Source: Pholis gunnellus (lineage: Eukaryota > Chordata > Actinopteri > Perciformes > Pholidae). From it: DNA of 64,000 nt. The stretch is from assembly GCA_910591455.2 (NCBI GenBank), contig OU342804.1, forward strand, positions 10,113,133-10,177,132, read 5' to 3'. Position 1 is the first letter of the stretch; each line of letters starts with the position of its first letter. The translations under genes and the position numbers were made by a program. The notes under the pieces were generated by a model. It did not search any database, was not told where the DNA came from, and saw only the letters and a program-made list of their open reading frames with translations. This document shows, piece by piece, positions 52,022 through 61,405 of this stretch.

Positions 52022-52027
52022 TTTATT
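52022..52027 (-). terminator. rxfp3: Polyadenylation signal for the rxfp3-like gene
   Basis: AATAAA on the minus strand (TTTATT on plus), about 520 bases past the stop codon; the first canonical hexamer in that direction. A second lies near 51820. Confidence 0.5.
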
Positions 52028-52549
52028 TACAGACAGACTTTACATGGTAGTACACATTGCAAATTTGTGATTATCTCCAAATTCATTAGAGGTCCTTCTT
52101 CATTAAATAATCCCATGTTTTGCGAGGGTCTCGTGTCTAAGAGTCCGCAAATCTCCAAAGAAAGGTCTCCAGTGCGTTTCCGAACCGGAGACGTTTGTTC
52201 CCCGTGTGCCGGTCTCTCTGTTGCCATGTTTCGTGTCGCTCTTCGCTGCCCAGAGAAGGCAAACATTTCATAAATGTAATCTTACAAAGAAAGACAGAAA
52301 GGAGAGAGGAAAGCAGGCTTGTTCATCACTCAACAAGATATTTTTAGGAATTCAATAAAGTCCACATTACACTTGTCATACATTGTTCATGGCATTATGA
52401 CAACCACTTGATAAAGTGCACGGTTAGTTGTAGCTAAACATCTTACATTTTGGAATACGAAAGCATTACGCACGAGTTATGACGGTTACAGGTGGACAAC
52501 CAGAGGAAAAAAAACAACTACACGAGGTCTATTTTTCACCAGGCTGAAG

Positions 52550-53698
52550 TTATCGACTGTGTGAGATCAAGATGGAGCTTGGTAAACCTTTACGGTCTAT
52601 GATGGACAACGAGGACTGGCCATTGTCCAACACCTGGAGAGGCACCACTACCTGCGTTTCTCCCTGCGTAAAATAGCGCGTCCTGTCGCCCTTGTTGGAT
52701 ATGGATGGAGTGGACACTCTCCAAAACAAACCGCTGAGCATCTTCCTGATCTCTGGCCTCATCAGACAGTAAAGCACCGGGTTCAAGCAGCTGTTTGCGT
52801 GCGCCAAGCACACAGTGACCGGGAACACATACGTGTGCACCATGTAATATGATTTATCCCAGTCGACCACGTTAAATTTGACCAAGACACCCCAGAATGT
52901 GATGGCGTGGTTTGGCATCCAGCAGAAGAAGAAGGACAAAACCAAAATGGCGACAGACTTGGTGACTCTGGATCTCCGTTTCGGGTTGCTGGTGCTCATG
53001 CTCCGCCGTCTTACGAAGCGCAGGAGCATCAAATAGTTGACACAGACTATGAGCATAGGGATGATGAAGGCTATCAATATTTTCTGGATGTGATAGAGGG
53101 CGAGCCAGTCGTATCCATCGGGGAACTTGAGGAGGCAGAGTTTTTCTCCAGCAACCACAGTCACGGTGGAGAAGATAGACGTCGGAGCCGTGGCCACCGT
53201 CGCCGCCACCCACAGCACCGCGCACACCCACTTGACGCGCCGTGGACTCCTGTACGTTTTTTTCCTCAGGGCCGTGGCGACTGACCAGTAGCGGGTCACA
53301 CTCATGGCAGTGAGAAAAAAGACGCTGGCGTACATGTTCATCACGGTGACCGAGAGGATGATTTTGCACATGGCGTCTCCAAACGGCCAGCTGAAGTCCA
53401 GCGCGGTGTCCACGGCCCAGAAGGGCAGAGTGAGCACGAACTGGAAGTCCGTCACCGCCAAGTTGATGATGAAAAAATTGATGGTGGACTTCTTCCGACC
53501 TTGTCGTAACCTCATGAGGAAAAACACGAGCAGATTCCCCACCAAACCCATCGCGCAAACTACAGAGTACACCACGGAGATGAGTATCCTCAGGATGGGA
53601 GTGCCGTCCGCGCTCACGTCGATGTCTTCGAAACTGAATTTCTCATCGCCAGGTGAACTCCGGTTAAGTCCTCCGCTGTGGTTAAATATGTCATCCAT
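52550..53698 (-). CDS. rxfp3: Relaxin-3 receptor-like GPCR (RXFP3 family), single exon
   Basis: A 382-residue class A peptide GPCR of the RXFP3/RXFP4 family; known members bind relaxin-3 or INSL5 and signal through Gi/o at the plasma membrane. Seen: N-terminal sequons NHS (6-8) and NRS (12-14); TM1 with GN (about 37-62); TM2 LAVTDFQFVLTLPFWAV; C111 and C188 for the TM3-ECL2 disulfide; TRY at 135-137 in place of DRY, as in RXFP3; CWMP at 259-262; NPVLY at 306-310; CLAHANSCLNPVLYC and WRVSTPSIS nearly as in human RXFP3. Human RXFP3 is longer (469 aa), mainly in the N terminus, ICL2 and tail. The frame is open upstream to a TGA at 53801-53803 but has no earlier ATG; ATG 53698 has an ideal context (AAC ATG G). 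Probably one of the extra teleost rxfp3 paralogues, not the adamts12-linked copy. Confidence 0.94.
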   Translation of the reverse strand: MDDIFNHSGGLNRSSPGDEKFSFEDIDVSADGTPILRILISVVYSVVCAMGLVGNLLVFFLMRLRQGRKKSTINFFIINLAVTDFQFVLTLPFWAVDTALDFSWPFGDAMCKIILSVTVMNMYASVFFLTAMSVTRYWSVATALRKKTYRSPRRVKWVCAVLWVAATVATAPTSIFSTVTVVAGEKLCLLKFPDGYDWLALYHIQKILIAFIIPMLIVCVNYLMLLRFVRRRSMSTSNPKRRSRVTKSVAILVLSFFFCWMPNHAITFWGVLVKFNVVDWDKSYYMVHTYVFPVTVCLAHANSCLNPVLYCLMRPEIRKMLSGLFWRVSTPSISNKGDRTRYFTQGETQVVVPLQVLDNGQSSLSIIDRKGLPSSILISHSR

Positions 53699-53829
53699 GT
53701 TTAAAGTTAGGGACCCGGACTCGCAATCAGGCGTTCTGCTGCGCGCACAGGTTAGACGTAAACACAACACAGGTGCCCCATGCTCATGTGTGTGGGCTCT
53801 TCATCCCCATTCAATCAACCGGAGTCTGG

Positions 53830-53836
53830 CTTTATA
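53830..53836 (-). promoter_or_regulatory. rxfp3: TATA box of the rxfp3-like gene
   Basis: TATAAAG on the minus strand, about 135 bases upstream of the ATG. With a usual 25-30 base spacing this places transcription start near 53800-53805 and gives a 5' UTR of about 100 bases without an intron. Confidence 0.65.
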
Positions 53837-53865
53837 CAGGTGTGTCGCTCCGCTGCTGAGCGGCG

Positions 53866-53870
53866 ATTGG
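53866..53870 (-). promoter_or_regulatory. rxfp3: CCAAT box of the rxfp3-like gene
   Basis: GACCAATCGCC on the minus strand, about 30 bases upstream of the TATA box, a typical NF-Y site in both sequence and orientation. Confidence 0.55.
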
Positions 53871-55070
53871 TCGCACAAGACGTGACAACAGCAGACAGCC
53901 ACAGTCCCAGAAATGAGCCACAAAGCATCCCGAAAACAGCAGCAAACACAAGAGCACGACTTTGCTGATTGGTCTCCATGGATTTATTTTTCTAATTCAT
54001 AGCATATATGCTATGAATATATGCTATGAATATTCATATATGCATATAGGCGCTTAGTAGGCCAGTGAAGGCATGTTGGATAAATGACAACTTTTCATCA
54101 AGAAAGTAAAATACAGGAATTAAGAAACGAAGAAAAAAGTGAAATCCTCCTCCATCTTTGTGAGCACCGTCTCCCAAATCAGTGTGCTTTAAAGCGCTTA
54201 CTTATTAACATGCTTATTATAACCGAGGGGTATGATAGGAATTGATGAACAAGCTTCTAAAACACATGTGCACAAGTATTCTCCCTGCATCAGTGGTCCA
54301 CAGTGCCTCCATTCCTCCGGTAGAGGGGGCGCTAACTCAAACTGATGACAACAAAGTAATACAATGAAGTAGAGTGTGTTTTCTTCTTCAAAGCAGACTT
54401 TATCCCAGTTTAAAACAAGTACATACATGACCGCAAAGTTGTTGTATTTTTCATATCAGAAACCTCACTGAAATGCTTTTTTCCTAGGTTTGTAACAATG
54501 CTCACACCGAAGCTACTGAGCTGTCATCATTTGTCTGACTTCAAGTGAACGCAACAATATCGGAACTGGTCCTCATGTGACCCACTGAAAACCCAAAGGA
54601 CCTCAGTTGTGGGATCTGCCAATTGGATTGAAGCGCTATATCCGATTTCTTGGAGTAGCATTCCCCTTTAAGCCCGCAGCCCAGCTGAAAGATGGCCCAT
54701 TGTCTTAAGTCCACCCATCTGTGGGGGTGGCTCTGCGAAAGTTTGCAGGGGGAAACATTTTTAAGCTGTCACTTGGCTGCTGGTAGGAGACTGATGGAGA
54801 ACAGAAGGGGCAGCTACTCGCAAGCAAACATTAACACCGACGTCCAAACGAGTGTGAAAAGACCGAGGATGCAGCAAAGACAGCGCGTGGAGGCGGACGA
54901 TGTCCGGGCCTGAATTGGAGAAGTTTGATGTGACACAATTTCATTGCATGGTCGCAACAAAGCGAAAAAGCGCACCCAGCCCAGATGGAAGAGATTTGAA
55001 TTGACAATCGACGCGCTGTTAGAAAGGCTTTAATAAATGTTCCCAAAATACAGTCTGCCTTCTTGACAAA
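53871..55070. other. Shared upstream region of rxfp3-like and adamts7
   Basis: 1.2 kb between divergent genes. Contains the palindrome cluster at 53995-54045. The 200 bases before the adamts7 ATG are relatively CpG-rich (GACAGCGCGTGGAGGCGGAC) and likely hold its promoter, with no TATA box evident. Confidence 0.6.
53995..54045. repeat. AT-rich palindromes between rxfp3-like and adamts7
   Basis: Positions 53995-54018 are a perfect 24-base palindrome centred on GCATATATGC; it is followed by a second CATATATGCTATGAAT-like unit and ATGAATATTCAT. Could extrude as a cruciform. Confidence 0.85.
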
Positions 55071-55191
55071 ATGACCCGTTTGGACTGCGGGTTTCACGCT
55101 AATGGACAGGGAGTCTCTCCCATTCACCTCTTCATCGCACTTCTGACGGTCCTGGAGAACTGCAGAACACTGGGACTATCACATGAACCAG
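55071..55191 (+). CDS. adamts7: adamts7 exon 1: signal peptide
   Basis: Starts at an ATG with A at -3 (AAA ATG A) and reads 40 codons plus one base. The hydrophobic core IHLFIALLTVL is a signal peptide; the exon ends TLGLSHEP at donor G/GTCAGT. The phase-1 end joins exon 2 as Glu (G+AG), giving SHEPESFQQDLPQYEVV. The assignment rests on this phase fit, the leader character and position. Confidence 0.78.
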
Positions 55192-58094
55192 GTCAGTAAA
55201 CCTGAAACTAAACATTTCAAACTTTTTCAGGATATCGCCACGTCCTCTAATGTTTTGGCTGCTCTTTGTTGTGCACATTTGTTTCAGAGCGCATCTAATT
55301 GAGCTCAGAACCAGGCCAGCAGTCCTCACTGTGGAGGGGAGGCCAGCTGTGACTTGTGTTTACAACGTTTTCTTCCGACCATAGCAATTAAAACCAAGGT
55401 TTTTGCAGCTCGGTCTGGGAGCTGGAGAGACCTTCTTTCCGTTGAATCATCAGAGGTTTAGTCTCCGCATAGGAAAGCATCTGCCCTGCCCTTGAGCCAA
55501 CGCACAGACTCCCAGTGCAACTGACACTGACCTCTGACCTCACCAGTGAAGGTCAGGAAACAGAACTTGTCTTTTGGCTATCCACAGGATGCATCATCAT
55601 TCTCATAATGGAGCCGGTTTCCATTCTGCTTTGCAAAGTGTATCACTTTTCAGGCCCAGTGGGTATCATCACATCAGACAATCAACCCTCCATTGTCTTG
55701 AAGGAAACGCTCGCTGGCCTTCACTCCAAACATGTTCTGCCTCCCAGTCTTCCCTCTAGTTCGTGGTTTGGATGTTAACAGTCACAGTTCTCCTGAGATA
55801 CCAGGTACAAGCAGAACAGACTCTGGATGCACTCCGTCTAAACCTGTGTAAATCAAACAGTAATGATTTCAGGTGATACATGTTGGCACAGGGAGCTTAA
55901 AGTTTATCTCTAAACTGCTAAAAACCCCAAATGAAGAAGCACTGGGACACATGCTTCCTTTTTAACATGTTTGAGGTAGTTCTTTATTATCACAAAACAC
56001 AGAGAAGTAGGGCCGAGGAAACATCCGAATACCAGTCATCATTTCTAGCCTTCTTTGTACCCAACTTGGTGAAATAAGTGTGTTGTGGTTCCCTCCCACA
56101 TTGTTAACCGCCTCCTCCAAGCTCAGCTGCTCGCGCAGTCATTGGCGTTTTCTTCACAGTGTCTTATTTTTGAAAGTCTGATGATTTCTCTAAATTGAGT
56201 TTCACATCTCAGTCCTTGCCTCATGGCAAATAACTGCTCCCCCGCAGTGTTTCCAAGTGGTATTATTTTTGGCGCCGCTGTCACAAAGTCAACCGGATCG
56301 TTTTTCCGTTTTCCTCAGAGCAACTACTAGCGACATGGGACACACTGCGTTTTGTTACTTCGGTAGTTCTACAGTTTGCCATTTCTGCTACTGGGGGTTG
56401 TAACTACAAAGAACTTATTGATGCTCTTTGGTAATTGGGGATAGCTACCAATAGCTACGGGGGAAAACGAAAGCGCCAACTTCTTCATGTTTTGGTTGAC
56501 GCACTTCCTTTGTGCCGTTAATGGAGCCTTCGTTTTTCTGGTAGATTGTACCGGGTGGTAGACAGAATTGAGTAGTAAAAGCAGGGCTTGTAGGGAACCA
56601 ATCTAAAGGCAGATGGTGTTGTTATTCTGCAGCTGTTACATTATACAACATTATTACAACATTTACTTCATAAATGATAACTTAAAACAAACAACTTGTT
56701 TATTGCCACTTTAAGTGATATAGATTCATGACCACAGACTTGTTGCCATCTATTTAGTTTTTGCTTCTACTATTGGTGAAATTCCATCAAGATTGTTGTG
56801 CGCTGTAGCCGACATACTGAAGGTATTCAGGGATAAAAGCGAATACACGTGCAGAAAGTAAAGACTTTCAAACATGGAGGTTTCCTTGCCCTTCATTCAA
56901 TGAAACATTCCAAGCAGCTGGTTGCCAAACACATTTACCTCACATGCACTAATGTATTCTTGAAAACATTTGTGCAGATAATCCCATTCAAGGAGTGAAA
57001 CCATATTTTACCTCATCACAACTCTGTGTGTGAGATCTCTGTTTGCCTTCGTACATGCAAAGGCAGTGTGTCGGGAAATGATGATGCTATGATATGACGA
57101 CCGCTTAGTGAAAATCATCCTAAGGAACGCATTGAAAATCATTAAAATATCCTTTTAATGCAATATGTATCTTCATGTTGCTTTGGCTTGTTATTACTAC
57201 ATTAGGTATTTTGGGCACTTCAAAGGAAAAAAAACCTTGTATCAACAAAAGTGGTGCAGCTGCAGGATTTTAGTCCTTCCCCTATTCAAAAAAAAAAATG
57301 CATTTCATGGGACAAACGTGTACGACAGTCATCAGCAGCCAGACTGTATAGAACTGAGAAGAGCAGACTGCTTGTAATCCCTCATATTTTCTTTGCCCAT
57401 ACAGGAATTTGGTAGTTCAGCAAACATTTTCTTATGAGGGTAATGAATTTCCCCGACTTTATCAAACCGGTTGCATATGAGAGTAGACATTCAGAGAAGG
57501 ATAGTGGACAAGAATCCAGTGTTCCTCTAACAGGCTCTGTAAACGCTGCAGCTGTATTCAAACATGAAACAATGACAGATGAGACACCCATATGGGTTTG
57601 TTTAGAGCTTCCCCACTTTTGTTTATGGCTTTACAGCCACTTTAATTCTTTAATTACCCTCCTCTTTCCCATGATTTATTAACCCATCGTCTCTCACATC
57701 TTCTCTTCCCACCATGGTTTTGACAGAGAGCTTTCAGCAGGATCTGCCTCAGTATGAAGTGGTTCACCCCACTAGAGTGGATGCCAGAGGTCACTTCCTG
57801 TCCAACTTCCTGTCTCACCGTGCTCGCCGCGTACAGCGGCGGGAAGCCTCAGAGGGACCAGTGGCCGTAGATCGAGTCTTCTACCAGCTGTGGCACGGCG
57901 GCCACAGTTTGCACTTTAACCTCACCCTCAACCCACACCTGCTGGCTCCAGGCTTCCTGACGGAGAGGAGGTATGGCGGCCTGGATGGGGCCAAGATCCA
58001 TCGTGCTGGATCATCCCAGTGCCATTTCTTAGGTGAGGTGTGGGACGAGGCCATCGGTAAAGGAAGCGCAGCCATAAGTACCTGTGATGGACTG
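55071..58094 (+). CDS. adamts7: ADAMTS7-like metalloprotease, 5' part (exons 1-2)
   Basis: N terminus of a secreted zinc metalloprotease of the ADAMTS7/ADAMTS12 pair, which cleaves matrix proteins such as COMP. Two exons join in phase: signal peptide, then propeptide. About 163 residues are present; the metalloprotease, disintegrin, spacer, mucin-like and thrombospondin parts lie beyond the window. HLLAPGF, CHFLGEV and AAISTCDGL match ADAMTS7 (HLLAPGF, CHLLGEV, AAISACDGL) better than ADAMTS12, while DLPQYEVV also recalls ADAMTS12. The gene is divergent from the rxfp3-like gene, with 1372 bases between the two start codons. No exon 3 is recognisable in the remaining 5.9 kb. Confidence 0.88.
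55192..57726 (+). other. adamts7: adamts7 intron 1
   Basis: 2.5 kb, donor GTCAGT and acceptor TTGACAG after a pyrimidine-rich tract. No other feature recognised. Confidence 0.75.
57727..58094 (+). CDS. adamts7: adamts7 exon 2: propeptide
   Basis: Encodes ESFQQDLPQYEVVHPTRVDA, then RVFYQLWHGGHSLHFNLTLN and SSQCHFLGEVWDEAIGKGSA, ending STCDGL. This is the Pep_M12B propeptide fold, with an NLT sequon and a conserved cysteine. Acceptor TTGACAG, donor GTGAGT; phase 1 in, phase 0 out. Confidence 0.92.
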
Positions 58095-61000
58095 GTGAGT
58101 AACTTTTAAAAGCTTGAAGTCTAATTGGATGTTGTATCTAAATGCATTTCAAGTTTAACACGGAGGTGTCGGCCACAGCAGGTGGCTGTATTCAGAGCTG
58201 AGTTAAGTGATTGTTATGAGTCAGACCTGAGGGTCCGAACAACTTGAGGGTCTTTTAGACAGCTACACACCCTGGATATGTTTTCCACTAAACATGGGTG
58301 TCCGAAGTTATCGGCTATCCAGACTTTGAGCTTAAGAGCAGAACACCAGCCTCAAGATGTACACAGTCTGACAGTTGAAACCACAAATTGTCCCAGTTAA
58401 ACATGGTATTTGCAAGCAGTGGAGCATATACTGTATAAACGCTCACATGCAGAACCACCTTCAGGCTTTGGTGAAAACCTTGACCGTACTTCCACCGTGT
58501 AACTGTTGAGGCTGAAGAACAAAGTGACACTCCCTTCAGTGCATTGATTCTGTTCAAAGAATGTTGCGCTCTGCCTCTGTGATCGCAGATGTGTCCTCAT
58601 AAAGGAGCACGTTATTTAGGCCGCTAAGGGAATGGTCCGCGATCATAGGTGCATTCAGAGATTGTACATCGACAACAGACTATTTTTAATCTTCTTTTTT
58701 TATTCTCCAAATGCTGCAGTAAAACTGCTCCTTAGTAGGCTGGTCCATGACTATCAAACATATTTCCTTGTAGCACAAACACTCAATCGCCATTTCTGCG
58801 CCTGAATAGCAAATGAATGTGATTATCACAGAGATTGAATAATTCATCTGTTATCATGATGAATTATTAATCACAACCTCTTTTAAAGGTTCTATATACA
58901 ATATTCAGAGCATTAATACAGCAGCAAACAACTAATTACTATGTAAAGATGTAGAGGAGCTTCTCTGTTCTTTGCTTAGCCATTACGGCCGTGCGTGCAT
59001 GTTGGTGCATGTGAGTCTCTTTGTTGTTCCCCACTGCTTGGTAATGGCCGCCGCTCTGCACTGCGCTGAGACCGCGGCTACCTCTGATATCGCCGCCACC
59101 GACCCACAGCGTAGCTCTTTGCTCCCCGCTACGGATGCCTCATACAACCCTAGTTCCAAAAAATCCGAACTAGCCCTTTAATTGCCACTCTGAACATGGC
59201 ATATTGATTATAAAGATTTTTCTGGAAAATAAAATATATAGCTTCAAGCACATCCCCGCTGAAACGACCCTTTGTAGTTTAGTTTAGTTTAGCTCTCAGT
59301 CTGCTTGACCTTGTTCCGCTGTAGAGGCAACCCTGGTGGGAATTGTATCGAACGCCAGACTCGCACCCTCCACTTAAAGTAAACAAAGATTGCCTTCAGC
59401 GTGTAAGAAAACTAAGGGCCATTGTAGTCCGTAATAATTCCTTGAGGTTTTGCCTTTCATCAACACCTTTCTCCAAGAAAACAGGATTCTGATTAACTCG
59501 GAGGCTGCTTTATGGCGCACCTGAGGAAGTTGTGTTTGTGGAATTGAATTGTCATGTGAATACAATCTGAATTGCTCGAGGTAAACATTACTTTGAGATT
59601 CTGTCTCGAGAGCGTCCTGCAGATTTTTATTAAATCCTCCTGCATCTGAAAGAAGCTTTGTCGGGTTAAGATCTAAAGAACGTAGAGTCGCTTTCATATT
59701 AGTGTCACGCTCATTATTCATTGGCTTGCTGGAAATGATCACATTTGAAACGGGTACAGGGATGCAATCATTCAGCAGCAACCATCTGCACCACCACATT
59801 TGACTCCATGCATTCATGTTGTTCAAAGCTTAACCTGGACAAAGGCAATTATTTTCTCATCTTTAATCCTTATTTCTTTCTTTTTTTTTTTGTGATCCAT
59901 TGCCCACTGTGCTGTTTTTCATCTTAGCTGTCAGAACTATAGACACGGCTTCCTGCCTCTATATTCCTTCTGCTCCAAGGTTATACTGTATATGTACAGA
60001 GATTTTCTACAGCTCACCGCTGTTGAAACATGTGTCTTCGCTTTGCTTTGTGAACTATAGGTATCGATGACCGCATGTTTTTGCTCACTGCACCCTTCTG
60101 TTACTTTAGATGCTTTCACACACAAAAAATCTCAAAACAAAAGCTGCTTTTGAGAAGTTTGAATCACCACATCTTGCATTAGTTCATACCCGGTTGATAT
60201 GCAATTAGAGTTCTACAGATCACTTGTCTTACCAACTCTAATGTTTAGCTGAATAGTATCCGAACATCTCGACCTTGTCTGCATTCTGTCTGCATATATA
60301 AAGCTACAGCTGCAGGATTCACTGCAGTAGCTGGCTGTTGCAATGAGCAGGTAAAGGTGGAAGTTTCCTGTAAACAAAGAAAAGTTACCTTTTTATATTC
60401 AGTGTTTCTCACCAAAACGTATTATATGTATCCTTTGGGTCTAACAAACGTGTTGAATTAATGTCCTTCCTCTCACAACATATGTCCTTTTCTTTTAAAG
60501 GTATTTCAAACCCTGCATTGTTTATATCCATGTCTACTTTATTCAGTCGACTCTCCTGTCTTTGCTGGCACATCGCTGCACTTCATGGTACGTTGAGTTC
60601 ACCTGTGGATCAGAGGAATAGTAGGAAACCATTGGCAGGACTGTGTACTAGGACGCATGTGCCAAAGAAAACGGGGACCCACTCATAAGAAAATTGTCCA
60701 CGGTGCTGCTAGATGTCAAAAACTCCAGAGTCCCGTACGCAAATAAGCACTAATCGCACTAATTCATGTTTTTAGAGGAGACCAAAAAGTAATCCGACAC
60801 ACAAAAATGAACTTCAAAGGCATTTCGATGGATAATTAATTGTTAATCCTTTGCAGACATTTGCTTTCTGAAGTTTGCAACCCATAAACATCAGCAGACA
60901 CATGGTTTCCACATTGGTGGTGCTCTGCCAGCTCTGTGCAGCAGCCGGCTTTGCTTCTTGCTCGTTTTGGGGCTTTTTGGCTTCAGTCTGGTCTACAGCA

Positions 61001-61370
61001 AGTGATCATTAGCTCGATTGAGGTCAGCTTGACTGCTGTGGCCGTTATGACCATTCTTCAGTTTGGTCCTAAAAGACTTCTTCTCTATACATTTGGGTTT
61101 ATTTTGGTCCTAAAGATTATCCGAAGCCTTTGGCAAACCTGAGACGAGCATTAATGTTTGTCTGTGATGAATCAAGTATTGCATGTGTGTCCTTGTGGTG
61201 GAGGAGTAATGTAAACGGCATCGTGGCTGGTTGGAGGGGACATGCAGCATTCTAGTTTTGTCCTGCTTTCTGTTTTCTCTCTGCACCTTTCTTGTGTGGA
61301 CTTTTAAAAATGCAGTATGTTATTTGGAGAAGCTGGCTGTTGTACGAGCACGTGTTTTTGATGAAGTGGC

Positions 61371-61405
<35 letters not shown>

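Noticed and set aside
52872..53558. Long open frame of 228 codons on the minus strand inside the receptor
   Set aside because: It is a shifted frame of the GC-rich receptor coding sequence; its product is rich in His and Arg and resembles no family, whereas the main frame has all seven membrane segments.
52907..53885. Plus-strand open frames opposite the receptor
   Set aside because: Antisense shadows of the receptor; no splice sites, start context or protein similarity.
57727..58094. Assignment of the protease as ADAMTS12
   Set aside because: HLLAPGF, CHFLGEV and AAISTCDGL follow ADAMTS7; linkage to itga11 also supports it. The DLPQYEVV stretch is ADAMTS12-like, so some doubt stays.
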